64,000 nt of DNA from Porphyromonas macacae DSM 20710 = JCM 13914 (GTDB taxonomy: Bacteria > Bacteroidota > Bacteroidia > Bacteroidales > Porphyromonadaceae), in the NCBI RefSeq assembly GCF_000379945.1, contig NZ_KB904124.1, forward strand, positions 310,001-374,000, given 5' to 3'. The notes under the pieces were generated by a model. The model made no database searches and was not told the origin of the DNA. It saw only the letters and a program-made list of their open reading frames with translations. Position 1 is the first letter of the stretch; the number at the start of each line of letters is the position of its first letter. The position numbers and the translations under genes are program-made. Shown here piece after piece: positions 45,790-54,608 of this stretch.

Positions 45790-47301
45790 TTATAGTTTGA
45801 GGTTTATTTTGGCCGGTTTACTCTCATTCCAAAAGCGGTCTATAGCAGTAACCAAATAGGTATAGCTTAACCTGCCGTTTTTATAAGGGAGAACATAATA
45901 CGGCGCAGTACTTACCTGTACGAGAAAGCGGCTGTTCTCCACATCGGGTTTGACTCCTTTCGGAAAGGCATAAACGGCGTAATAAAATGGCTCCACGGGG
46001 TCGTTCGGTTGTCTCAAATCTTCCCACATCAACACGTAGCCTTCCGGCACCCATTCCGCGTGCAACGAGGGTACCGGCTTCGGTCTGCCGTTATGCAGCG
46101 AAGAGTAGGCATAAGGCAGAGCCTTAAAATGCTGATAACGTGTTGCAAGGCTATCGGCAACGCCTTTATAATTTCGTATCAGCTCGTCTCCCGGCCACCA
46201 CACATTACCGTGGCTGTGTCGCCTGCTCAACGCCAACTTATGGTGCAGTTGCCTGCCGTCCATGGTTCGCTTAACATCCTGCCCGATGTAGAGCTGCGTA
46301 TTATGGAGGTGCAGGTTGCCCCACCAGGTTGTCAGCACATCGTAGTCCGCAGCCTTCGTTCCTTTATTCCAATAAATTTGAGGAGCGATATAATCGACCC
46401 AGCCGCGATTGATCCACTCCAGTACATCGGCATAAAGGTCGTCGTAATTCTGCAGGCCTGAAGTAACGCTTCCTTTTGCCCACGAACGCCGGTTACGATA
46501 GATACCGAACGGGCTGATGCCCAAGCGCACCCAGGGTTTGGTATAGAGGAGAGTGGATTTTATTTCACCCATGAGTCTGTTTACATTGGCTCTCCGCCAA
46601 TCGCCTTTCGTAGCTTGCGTATAACCGTTTCCATAGAGGGCAAAACTGCGATCGTCGGGGAAAGGCAATCCACCTGCGGGATAAGGATAGAAATAGTCGT
46701 CCAGATGAATGGCGTCTATATCGTAGTTCATTACAATATCCCGCACCACATTGCATATATGCTTGCGACAATCGGGCACTCCGGGGTCATAGAGCAGCTG
46801 ATTGTTATAAGTCACGAACCACTCGGGATGCACATTGTACGGATGTTTGGACGATAAAGGTACGTTAATGTTGGAGGCAGCCCGGTACGGATTGATCCAT
46901 GCATGCAATTCCATGCCCAACTGATGGCAGAGTTTCACAACAAAGGCAAGCGGATCCCATTCAGGATTCGGCGCCATACCCTGCATACCGGTCAGAAAAC
47001 GGCTCCAAGGCTCATGTTTGGAACGGTAGAACGCATCGCTTTCGGGTCTTACCTGAAAGATGATCACATTGCACCCCAACCGGTGCAATTCGCGGATACG
47101 CTGCTCCAGTATTTTTTGAGTGCCTTCGCTGCCGGCACTGCTGTACTCTGTACGGAATATGGTGGGCAACCATGCAGCACGCACCTCTCGTTTGACAGGT
47201 TTTGCGGGCTCGGGCAACACTTTTCTGCGCGTACCGCAACTCACAAATACGGCCATAATAAAAAACGCCCACAAGATTGCGGCAATTTTGTGGGACGTCA
47301 T
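45790..47301 (-). CDS. GHL10-family (DUF187) glycoside hydrolase-like lipoprotein
   Basis: A 503-residue lipoprotein. MTSHKIAAILWAFFIMAVFVSC puts the lipid anchor at Cys22. The catalytic domain begins KREVRAAWLPTIFRTEY and has ELHAWINPYRAASN and IDAIHLDDYFYPYPAGG, the hallmarks of GHL10 barrels; a fibronectin-like tail follows (VLMWEDLRQPNDP). The TTG at 47352 would overlap nagB and displace the signal peptide, so ATG 47301 is used. A known family member, E. coli DigH, cuts peptidoglycan strands stripped of peptides. Its position 31 bases after nagB, the amino-sugar deaminase gene, fits a similar role here, which is inference. Confidence 0.9.
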   Translation of the reverse strand: MTSHKIAAILWAFFIMAVFVSCGTRRKVLPEPAKPVKREVRAAWLPTIFRTEYSSAGSEGTQKILEQRIRELHRLGCNVIIFQVRPESDAFYRSKHEPWSRFLTGMQGMAPNPEWDPLAFVVKLCHQLGMELHAWINPYRAASNINVPLSSKHPYNVHPEWFVTYNNQLLYDPGVPDCRKHICNVVRDIVMNYDIDAIHLDDYFYPYPAGGLPFPDDRSFALYGNGYTQATKGDWRRANVNRLMGEIKSTLLYTKPWVRLGISPFGIYRNRRSWAKGSVTSGLQNYDDLYADVLEWINRGWVDYIAPQIYWNKGTKAADYDVLTTWWGNLHLHNTQLYIGQDVKRTMDGRQLHHKLALSRRHSHGNVWWPGDELIRNYKGVADSLATRYQHFKALPYAYSSLHNGRPKPVPSLHAEWVPEGYVLMWEDLRQPNDPVEPFYYAVYAFPKGVKPDVENSRFLVQVSTAPYYVLPYKNGRLSYTYLVTAIDRFWNESKPAKINLKL

Positions 47302-47332
47302 CTGATACAAGTTCTGTTTTTTGTTCACAATC

Positions 47333-48124
47333 TTAAAGGTTGTCTTTTTCAATGTCTTTGAAATAGCGGTACGTGCCCACCTTCAATTCTTCGCAGGCAG
47401 CCTCATCGCTCACAATAATGCCGTGCGGATGAAGCTGAAGAGCGGTAATCGTCCACTGTTGGCTGATAGCGCCTTCGACAGCTTCGCGCAGAGCACGGGC
47501 TTTGGCATGTCCGTTCACCAGAATAAGCACTTCACGCGCATCCATCACCGTACCAACTCCTACCGTCATGGCCGTTTTAGGCACTTTGTTCACATCATTA
47601 TCGAAAAAACGGCTATTGGCGATAATGGTATCCGTCGTAAGCGTCTTGATGCGCGTACGGGAGGTGAGGGAGGAGCCGGGTTCGTTAAAAGCGATATGTC
47701 CGTCAGGTCCGATACCACCGATAAAAAGGTCGATGCCCCCGATTTCGGCTATGGCCTTTTCATAGGCTGCACATTCGGCTATGGGGTCAGCGGCATTGCC
47801 ATTCAGAATATGTACATTTTCCTTTTTGATGTTTATATGGTTGAAAAAATTATTCCACATAAAACTGTGGTAACTCTCCGGATGATCCTGTGGCAAACCG
47901 ATATATTCGTCCATATTGAACGTTACCACATGTTCGAAAGAAATACGCCCTCTCTGATAAGCATCGATCAGTGCGCGGTACATACCCAGCGGAGAAGAAC
48001 CGGTAGGCAAACCCAGACGAAATGGTTTCTCTGCCGAAGGAATAAACGCATTGATTTTTTCAACTACATAGTTTGCTGCCCAGGCAGACATCTTATCGTA
48101 GTCCGGCTGTATAATAAGTCTCAT
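47333..48124 (-). CDS. nagB: Glucosamine-6-phosphate deaminase
   Basis: A 263-residue NagB, converting glucosamine-6-phosphate to fructose-6-phosphate and ammonia. Motifs include [39 protein letters not shown] with the catalytic Asp, and [22 protein letters not shown] with the His/Glu pair. The C-terminal [20 protein letters not shown] is also typical. It lies between fprA (34 bases) and the GHL10 gene (31 bases), all leftward. nagA is not in the window. Confidence 0.97.
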   Translation of the reverse strand: MRLIIQPDYDKMSAWAANYVVEKINAFIPSAEKPFRLGLPTGSSPLGMYRALIDAYQRGRISFEHVVTFNMDEYIGLPQDHPESYHSFMWNNFFNHINIKKENVHILNGNAADPIAECAAYEKAIAEIGGIDLFIGGIGPDGHIAFNEPGSSLTSRTRIKTLTTDTIIANSRFFDNDVNKVPKTAMTVGVGTVMDAREVLILVNGHAKARALREAVEGAISQQWTITALQLHPHGIIVSDEAACEELKVGTYRYFKDIEKDNL

Positions 48125-48158
48125 CGTATATATCTTAAAAAGTGTCGAAAAATAAAGA

Positions 48159-49367
48159 TTATTTACCCGCTTTCAGTTGCTCGGCCATATCCAGCCCGAG
48201 GTGATAGGCATCGTCGGCAACGCCGGTAAGATCGCCCTGCTTCAATTGAACAGGATTACCCACAGCCTCCCAGCCCATCTCTTCGCCGAAAGCGCTGAGA
48301 ATGCCTGCGGCTTTACCGGCCCAGCTGAAAGAACCGAAACAGCCGAAGAGACGGCCTTTGACCTCTCTCAGTCTGATCATTTCCAAAAGATTGGTCAGCG
48401 GAGTAAAAAGACCGTTGCTGTAAGTCGGTCCGCCGATAACGACACCGCGGTATTTGAAAATGTCGCGGAGAATTTCCGAAGGGTCGGCATAACTGATATT
48501 ATAGCACTTTACCTCTTTGATACCGCCGTCGTGCAAACCGGCAGCCACCACATCGGCCATCTGTTCGGTATGCCCGTACATCGAACCGTAGATTACCACA
48601 GCACCCTCATGCCCGCGGTATGTACTGATATCGTTGTAGAGAGAGAGCAGTTGGGGTAAATGACGCTCTCCCCAGACCTTACCGTGGGTAGAGCAGATAT
48701 ACTTCATTTCGATCTGAGCATCCAATACGCTCTTGAGCGCTTTCTGCACAAAAGGACCGTATTTACCTACGATGCAGGAATAGTAACGGGTCATCTCATC
48801 CAAATATGCCGGGTCGATCATATCTTCTTTGTAGATCACTTCGCCGTCATTCGCTCCGAAAGAACCGAAAGCATCGGCAGAAAACAGCACTTTTTCGGTT
48901 TGTTCATAGCAAAACATCACCTCCGGCCAGTGAACCATGGGAGCCATGATAAACGAAAGCTCATGATGTCCCAGGCAGATGGACTCGCCCGTCTTCACCT
49001 CCAGCGTATTTTCGGTGATACCATGGTAACCTTCCAACATGCTTAAGGTTTTGCGGTTACCCACCAGTTTGATATCAGGGTAGCGTTGACGCAGCAGGCT
49101 GATAGCTCCGCTGTGGTCGGGTTCCATATGATCGATAATCAGGTAGTCGATGGGCTTGTCTCCCAATACCAGCCGGATTTTATGAAAAAACATATCGGCA
49201 TAGCATACGTCCACACAGTCTATCAATGCCACTTTCTCGTCTGCAATCAAATAAGAATTGTAAGCTACGCCATGGGGAATCGGCCACATGCTCTCGAACT
49301 TCGTTTTCGAGCGGTCGTTAACGCCAACGTAATAAATATTGTCGGTTACTTTAGGTACTTGATACAT
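48159..49367 (-). CDS. fprA: FprA, A-type flavoprotein / flavo-diiron protein
   Basis: A 402-residue flavo-diiron protein that reduces oxygen to water, or nitric oxide to nitrous oxide, and protects anaerobes. The N-terminal metallo-beta-lactamase-like domain carries the diiron ligands in [13 protein letters not shown] (about residues 77-89), with further His and Asp ligands in MVHWPEVMF and SADAFGSFG. The C-terminal flavodoxin domain starts near 255 with [18 protein letters not shown] (FMN loop). There is no rubredoxin domain, so a separate electron donor is needed. It sits 30 bases after lgt and 34 before nagB. Confidence 0.95.
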   Translation of the reverse strand: MYQVPKVTDNIYYVGVNDRSKTKFESMWPIPHGVAYNSYLIADEKVALIDCVDVCYADMFFHKIRLVLGDKPIDYLIIDHMEPDHSGAISLLRQRYPDIKLVGNRKTLSMLEGYHGITENTLEVKTGESICLGHHELSFIMAPMVHWPEVMFCYEQTEKVLFSADAFGSFGANDGEVIYKEDMIDPAYLDEMTRYYSCIVGKYGPFVQKALKSVLDAQIEMKYICSTHGKVWGERHLPQLLSLYNDISTYRGHEGAVVIYGSMYGHTEQMADVVAAGLHDGGIKEVKCYNISYADPSEILRDIFKYRGVVIGGPTYSNGLFTPLTNLLEMIRLREVKGRLFGCFGSFSWAGKAAGILSAFGEEMGWEAVGNPVQLKQGDLTGVADDAYHLGLDMAEQLKAGK

Positions 49368-49397
49368 AATAAGGAAAAGTATTTTAGTTGAGATGAG

Positions 49398-50255
49398 TTA
49401 TTTGTTTACGATTTTTGTGTTTATGGGGTTTCTCAGAGCTCTGATCATCAACCATACACCCACGACAACGAAGGGGATACTTAACAATTGTCCCATGTTG
49501 AGTCCGATATCTTGAATCAGATTCAATTCCCAGGGCTCCTGCACGATTTTAACTTGTTCGATAATGAGACGCGAGGCGAAAACACCTGTCAGAAAGAATC
49601 CGACAATCAGCCCGCTGTAACGCCGCGCCGCATCTGCTTTCCAGTACAGCAGGAGGCAGATACCAAAAACAATCAGGTAGCAAATGGCTTCGTATATCTG
49701 TGTGGGGTGGCATCCTGAAATGCCGTCGGGCACCAGCCGGTGATATTCGGCACTGCGAACAAACCGGAAAGCCCACGGTAAGTCTGTGGTACGGCCGAAA
49801 ATCTCGCTGTTGAACAGATTGCCCAACCGTATCATGGCAGCGACCAATCCGGTGGGCACGGCCAAGCGGTCTAAGATCCACAGAATACTCTTGTGCGTCA
49901 CTTTACGCGAATATATCCAGCAAGCTATAATGATACCCAACGTACCGCCATGGCTTGCCAGGCCTCCCTCCCATATCTTGAAGATCTCTACCGGGTTGGC
50001 CAGATAAAATTGAGGATCATAAAAAAGACAGTGCCCCAGTCGTGCACCGAGAACGGTGCTGATCATCACATACCAGAAAAGTTTGGGGTAGAGCCACTCC
50101 TGATTCAGTTTTTCACGCACCCACATTTTATTCATGATCCAGGGGCCGAGCAGTACCAGTCCCACACCGAAAAGCAAACTGTACCAGCGGATACTGCGCC
50201 CGAAGAGCGAGAAGATTTCAGGGTCGACATTCCAGGTTATCGCATTTAACACCAT
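49398..50255 (-). CDS. lgt: Prolipoprotein diacylglyceryl transferase
   Basis: A 285-residue Lgt, the inner-membrane enzyme that attaches diacylglycerol to the Cys of lipoprotein precursors. It has about seven membrane segments. The Lgt signature lies in [17 protein letters not shown], with the catalytic region [13 protein letters not shown] and [13 protein letters not shown] further conserved site is [12 protein letters not shown]. It begins an apparent leftward operon lgt-fprA-nagB-GHL10. The last gene of that operon encodes a lipoprotein, and several other lipoproteins in this window are also substrates. Confidence 0.97.
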   Translation of the reverse strand: MVLNAITWNVDPEIFSLFGRSIRWYSLLFGVGLVLLGPWIMNKMWVREKLNQEWLYPKLFWYVMISTVLGARLGHCLFYDPQFYLANPVEIFKIWEGGLASHGGTLGIIIACWIYSRKVTHKSILWILDRLAVPTGLVAAMIRLGNLFNSEIFGRTTDLPWAFRFVRSAEYHRLVPDGISGCHPTQIYEAICYLIVFGICLLLYWKADAARRYSGLIVGFFLTGVFASRLIIEQVKIVQEPWELNLIQDIGLNMGQLLSIPFVVVGVWLMIRALRNPINTKIVNK

Positions 50256-50366
50256 AAAGTTCAGAATTCTTATTATTAATAATGGTAGAAACCATGATTT
50301 TGTTTATCGTGCAGATAACCGGCCGGTTGCAGTTAGCCGGGCAAAAGGTCGCACAATCATAATTTA

Positions 50367-50374
50367 CAAAGTTA
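50367..50374 (-). promoter_or_regulatory. Possible -7 box of the lgt operon
   Basis: On the minus strand this is TAACTTTG, matching TAnnTTTG, about 112 bases before the lgt start. No upstream TTG was seen. It lies in the divergent lgt/phoH gap. Confidence 0.4.
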
Positions 50375-50510
50375 CGTCTTTTAGCTTAATTTTTTTGTGT
50401 TTCCGTTTATCGGGATTACCGGACAGCCAAACCTTTCAATATTCCAAGAAAAATGGTAAATTGCTTTGCTTAATTACAATTAAAAGAAAACCTTAAAGAA
50501 ACAAAGAAAA

Positions 50511-51839
50511 ATGGGCAGCGTCAAGAAAAACTTCATACTGGACACCAATGTTATCCTGCATGACCATGAGTGCATCGAGAAATTTCAGGAAAACGATATT
50601 TACATCCCCATTACCGTATTGGAGGAATTGGATAAATTCAAAAAAGGCACGGAGCAGGTAAACTACAACGCACGTGCTTTCATACGGAAACTGGATAATC
50701 TGACGAACGAAGATTTTTTTGCAAAAGGCGTTTCGATAGGAGACGAAGGCGGCAGGCTTTTCATCTACACGCACAATGTTATTCACAAAAAAGTGCAGGA
50801 GGCTTTCCCCTCTGCCATACCGGACCATCGTATCCTGTCTGCTGCGTTTAACATCCATGACGAACAGCCCGGCGAAAAAACGATCCTCGTAACCAAAGAT
50901 GTGAACCTCCGAATGAAAGCCCGTTCTTTGGGTATGCCGGTAGAAGATTACATCAACGATAAGGTAACGGAGGTAGACATCTTCAACACCGGTCAGGAGG
51001 TTTTCGAAGGAGTAGACGCCGATCTGATCGACAAAATATACGCATCTCCCAACGGTATCGACGCCGATGAATGGGAGCACGCCAAAGAACTCGACTCCAA
51101 CCAGTGTTTTATGCTCAAAAGCGAACGAAACAGCGTAATGGTGCGTTACGTTCCGAAAGAGCATGTCATACGCCAGGTGAAGAAACTCACCCTGATGGGC
51201 ATCACCCCGCGCAATGCGGAACAGGCATTTGCTTTCGACATGCTCACCGACCCGGATATCAAACTGGTGGGCGTAACCGGCAAAGCAGGTACGGGTAAAA
51301 CGCTTCTGGCGTTGGCTTCGGTACTGGCGCAGGCCGAAAGCTACCAGCAAGTTCTTCTGGCAAGGCCTATCGTTTCGCTCGCCAATAAAGACATCGGCTA
51401 CCTGCCGGGCAACGAACAGGCGAAGGTAAGTCCCTACATGCAACCGCTTTTCGACAACCTCAATGTAATCAAGTCGCAGTTGGGTAAAGACAGTAACGCT
51501 TTGACCAAAATCAACGAACTGCAAAAGAGCGGCAAGCTTGCCATCGAAGCGCTGGCTTTCATACGCGGACGCAGTCTGGCAAACACCATTGCCATTATAG
51601 ACGAGGCTCAAAACCTTACACCGCACGAAATCAAAACCGTTATCACCAGAGCAGGCGAAGACACGAAAATGATTTTCACCGGAGACATCCAGCAAATAGA
51701 CTCGCCGTATCTGGATATGCAAAGCAACGGATTGGCTTACATGATCGATCGAATGAAAGGTGAAGAAATATTCGCCCACGTAAATCTGGTCAAGGGCGAG
51801 CGAAGCGAATTGAGCGAACTGGCTTCGAATAAGTTATAA
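50511..51839 (+). CDS. PhoH-family ATPase with N-terminal PIN domain (PhoH2-like)
   Basis: A 442-residue fusion of a PIN RNase domain and a PhoH ATPase. The PIN domain (about residues 1-150) starts FILDTNVILHDHECIEKF with the catalytic Asp and has VTKDVNLRMKA. The PhoH part (about 240-440) has Walker A GVTGKAGTGKTLLALAS, Walker B TIAIIDEAQNLTPHEIKTV and the family end FAHVNLVKGERSELSELA. PhoH2-type proteins are sequence-biased RNA helicase-nucleases. It is transcribed away from lgt and ends at a strong terminator. Confidence 0.95.
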   Translation: MGSVKKNFILDTNVILHDHECIEKFQENDIYIPITVLEELDKFKKGTEQVNYNARAFIRKLDNLTNEDFFAKGVSIGDEGGRLFIYTHNVIHKKVQEAFPSAIPDHRILSAAFNIHDEQPGEKTILVTKDVNLRMKARSLGMPVEDYINDKVTEVDIFNTGQEVFEGVDADLIDKIYASPNGIDADEWEHAKELDSNQCFMLKSERNSVMVRYVPKEHVIRQVKKLTLMGITPRNAEQAFAFDMLTDPDIKLVGVTGKAGTGKTLLALASVLAQAESYQQVLLARPIVSLANKDIGYLPGNEQAKVSPYMQPLFDNLNVIKSQLGKDSNALTKINELQKSGKLAIEALAFIRGRSLANTIAIIDEAQNLTPHEIKTVITRAGEDTKMIFTGDIQQIDSPYLDMQSNGLAYMIDRMKGEEIFAHVNLVKGERSELSELASNKL

Positions 51840-51859
51840 CCTTCATAACAAAAGACAAC

Positions 51860-51910
51860 AACCGCCTTGTGAGAATTCCGATACTTTTCTCACAAGGCGG
51901 TTCTCTTTTC
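51860..51910 (+). terminator. Terminator after the PhoH gene
   Basis: Arms aaccgccttgtgagaa (51860-51875) and ttctcacaaggcggtt (51887-51902) pair perfectly over 16 bases, followed by ctctttt. Confidence 0.9.
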
Positions 51911-51955
51911 AGACCCTTTCCTTCAAAAACGCATCCGACATCGGCAGGGCTTTAT

Positions 51956-51963
51956 TATCTTTG
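51956..51963 (+). promoter_or_regulatory. -7 box of the Pif1/RecD-like helicase gene
   Basis: TATCTTTG matches TAnnTTTG, 24 bases before the GTG start at 51987. A purine-rich aagaagag lies between them as a likely ribosome site. Confidence 0.5.
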
Positions 51964-51986
51964 ATACGACCAAAGAAGAGAAAAAC

Positions 51987-54020
51987 GTGCCTCGAACAAC
52001 AAAAAAGAAAAACCCTCGTACCGAAGAGAACGAAGATTTCAAACCCGACCCTGCCAACAAAGAGATGCTCAATGCTCTGCAACTGCTGCGCGAAACGAAC
52101 GAATCTTTCTTTCTCACCGGTAAAGCCGGTACCGGTAAAAGTACACTGGTGCGCTATATCCGCAAGCATCTTCACAAAAAATGCGTCATGCTGGCACCGA
52201 CAGGTATCGCCGCCTTGAATGTAGGCGGCCAGACCATCCACCGCTTCTTCAAAATTCCTATCAGGCCTCTACTGCCGGATGACAGGGATCTCTCGGATCG
52301 CAAAATATCCCAAACCTTCAAATACAACAAAGAGCAAAAAGATCTGCTACGGGAGCTTGAGCTGATCATCATAGACGAAGTTTCCATGGTGCGGGCAGAT
52401 ATCATCGATGTCATAGATCGTATCCTGCGGGCATACCGCGGAGTTCACAACGAACCCTTCGGAGGGGTACAAATTCTCTTCGTGGGAGATCTTTACCAAC
52501 TCGAACCGGTTACCGATGCAGACGAGCGTGATATTCTGCGCAACTATTACCCGGATATGTATTTTTTCTCTGCCAGAGTTTTCAACAAACAGAAACCTCT
52601 GACCATCGAACTGACTAAAGTTTACAGACAGGCCGATGCCCGTTTCGTGGGCGTGCTGGATCATTTCCGTACGGGAGCAGTGACTGTAGAGGATCTGCAA
52701 ATGATAAACAGTCGCGTGGGGCAAACTCTTTCCGAAAAGGATATGGTGCTGCGTCTGAGCACCACACGGGCGTTGGTCGATCACCACAATACAGACCGGT
52801 TGAATGATTTAGAAACCGAGGAGGTTATTTTTACAGGCAAAATAGTCGGAGACTTTCCGGAGAGAGACTTACCCACCGAGCTGCATCTCAAACTGAAAGA
52901 GCAGGCTCAAGTCATGTTCCTCTCGAACCATCCGGATCAATTCTGGGCAAACGGCACTCTGGGCATCATCGAACATATCGATGAAGAAGGCACCGTAAGC
53001 GTCAGGCTGGAAGACGGACAGATACATACGGTAGAGGAATATATCTGGGAAAACATTCGTTACACTTATTCACACGAGGAGCATAAAGTAAAAACGGAAG
53101 TTATCGGCCAGTTCGTTCAACTGCCGCTAAAACTGGCATGGGCTATTACCATACACAAAAGTCAGGGGCTGACCTTCAATCATGTGAGCATAGACTTCGG
53201 AACACGCATCTTTGCAGCAGGTCAGGCGTATGTAGCACTGAGCCGTTGCCGCAGCCTCGAAGGTATCCACATGCAGCGTGCCGTGCAGCCCCACGAAATC
53301 ATCTCGCGCACGGCGGTCGACCGATTTTACAGCCAGGCCAATAACGATACTCGCATGAGTGCAGCATTAGATCGCGCCAAGGCCGAGGCCGGTTACATAC
53401 AAGCAGCCATAGCCTGGCGCAAACGGCAATTTGCCGACGCCTCGAATTATCTGGCCGAAGCTATGAATATCTGCAATCTTTTCGACAAACCGGTATACAG
53501 ACGAATGCTGACAAACCGCATTTACAGTATGGCACAAACGCAGCAGGAAACCATCGAAAAGCAGGCGAAACGATTGACCGGGCAGGACAAGTTGATGAAA
53601 GAACTGGCTTTGGAATACGTGACCATGGGAAACGATTGCATAACCGGGCTAAACGAACCCGAAGCTGCCATCAGAAACTACAACAAGGCTTTGCGCCTGA
53701 ATCCCACACAGATAGAAGCGATGGTCGGCAAAGGACGGGCTTTCATGAAAATGAACGATGCCCACGGTGCCATGAGTGCACTAAACGATGCCGTAGCCTT
53801 AGCTCCGAAAAATGCAGAAGCTCTCATTGCCATAGGCGAAGCCGCTCTACACTTTGGTTACCCCGAAAATGCAGAGGGTTACCTGTTGAAAGCCCTGACA
53901 CTGAAAAAACATCGCCGGAAAGTTTTAGATCTCCTCATCAAAACCTATGAGAAATTGGGAGACGATGAACTATACGACAAGTTCAGGAAAATGAGGAAAA
54001 AAGAAGATAATCCCGAATAA
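51987..54020 (+). CDS. Pif1/RecD-like superfamily 1B helicase with C-terminal TPR domain
   Basis: A 677-residue helicase starting at GTG. Walker A is FLTGKAGTGKSTLVRYI (about residues 51-67) and Walker B is ELIIIDEVSMVRADI. The C-terminal helicase motifs lie in WAITIHKSQGLTFNHVSIDF and AYVALSRCRSLEGIHM (about 385-425), a Pif1/RecD2-type arrangement. From about residue 540 onward there are two or three tetratricopeptide-like repeats (NYNKALRLNPTQIEAMVGKG, and ALNDAVALAPKNAEALIAIG). These suggest that the helicase docks on partner proteins. It is transcribed alone, after the PhoH terminator. Confidence 0.9.
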   Translation: MPRTTKKKNPRTEENEDFKPDPANKEMLNALQLLRETNESFFLTGKAGTGKSTLVRYIRKHLHKKCVMLAPTGIAALNVGGQTIHRFFKIPIRPLLPDDRDLSDRKISQTFKYNKEQKDLLRELELIIIDEVSMVRADIIDVIDRILRAYRGVHNEPFGGVQILFVGDLYQLEPVTDADERDILRNYYPDMYFFSARVFNKQKPLTIELTKVYRQADARFVGVLDHFRTGAVTVEDLQMINSRVGQTLSEKDMVLRLSTTRALVDHHNTDRLNDLETEEVIFTGKIVGDFPERDLPTELHLKLKEQAQVMFLSNHPDQFWANGTLGIIEHIDEEGTVSVRLEDGQIHTVEEYIWENIRYTYSHEEHKVKTEVIGQFVQLPLKLAWAITIHKSQGLTFNHVSIDFGTRIFAAGQAYVALSRCRSLEGIHMQRAVQPHEIISRTAVDRFYSQANNDTRMSAALDRAKAEAGYIQAAIAWRKRQFADASNYLAEAMNICNLFDKPVYRRMLTNRIYSMAQTQQETIEKQAKRLTGQDKLMKELALEYVTMGNDCITGLNEPEAAIRNYNKALRLNPTQIEAMVGKGRAFMKMNDAHGAMSALNDAVALAPKNAEALIAIGEAALHFGYPENAEGYLLKALTLKKHRRKVLDLLIKTYEKLGDDELYDKFRKMRKKEDNPE

Positions 54021-54231
54021 TCGAAAAAACTCTTTACCCAACACAAGCCGGCAATATAAAATGAGTGAGACCTGCCTCTCAAACTAAAACAATATCCTTG
54101 TCAAAGGGGAAAAGAAGCAGAAGAACTACCACTGCTTTTGAGAAGATACCGAGCATTTTCGTTTTCATAACAAACTCATATTGGATAATCATGCTCGGTC
54201 ATTAGGTTATGACACTTGAAAATTCTTCAGG
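54021..54231. other. Non-coding stretch after the helicase gene
   Basis: Part of a 588-bp gap before pheT. No ORF, tRNA or clear terminator is seen. gaaaattcttcaggcaa at about 54218-54234 is an inverted match to 54316-54332 inside the adjoining element. Confidence 0.5.
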
Positions 54232-54361
54232 CAATGGACAAAAATCGGTAGCGCTACGGATTTTCAACGAAGTTAACTTGGATTTTTTTTCTTTGCCTGA
54301 AGGATTTTTTTTCTTTGCCTGAAGAATTTTCAACCATCAGGCAGAGATTTTTTGTCCATTG
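54232..54361. mobile_element. MITE-like element with inverted termini, dispersed repeat copy 2
   Basis: A 130-bp non-coding element. Its ends caatggacaaaaatc (54232-54246) and gattttttgtccattg (54346-54361) are inverted copies of one another, apart from one extra T. Inside is the near-palindrome around gtagcgctac, then caacgaagttaacttgg, then a 22-bp unit present twice in tandem (54280-54301 and 54302-54323), then an inverted tail related to the left flank. Bases 54248-54287 equal the reverse complement of 5332-5371. No transposase is present, so mobility would depend on another element. Calling it mobile is inference from structure. Confidence 0.6.
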
Positions 54362-54504
54362 AGTGCAGAGAGGAAAATTACCCATTGAGGTGTTGCATCT
54401 TACCCACCATGCCATGCTTAACTGTTCAGCCCTGCATATCTTCGCCGGGCGATGCGTATCGAGGAAGGCGTTTTGTTGTTTCTCTTTAATTCCTTATTAA
54501 TTAT

Positions 54505-54512
54505 TACTTTTG
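54505..54512 (+). promoter_or_regulatory. Possible -7 box of pheT
   Basis: TACTTTTG matches TAnnTTTG; TTG at 54476-54478 is 26 bases upstream, longer than usual. It would leave a leader of about 85 bases before ATG 54609. I see no clear attenuator in that leader. Confidence 0.42.
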
Positions 54513-54608
54513 TTTATTCTATTGGTATATAGGGCAATGTAGGCTGTTCGATAGCCTTCAAGCTGTATCTTTTGGGTTTAACGCCAATGGAAAATTATCT
54601 TTCTGACT

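Noticed and set aside
54232-54361. CRISPR array reading of the tandem 22-bp repeat
   Set aside because: There are only two adjacent copies, with no spacers and no cas genes.
54513-54608. tRNA gene or Phe attenuator in the pheT leader
   Set aside because: No cloverleaf, no run of Phe codons in a leader ORF and no terminator hairpin could be found by eye.
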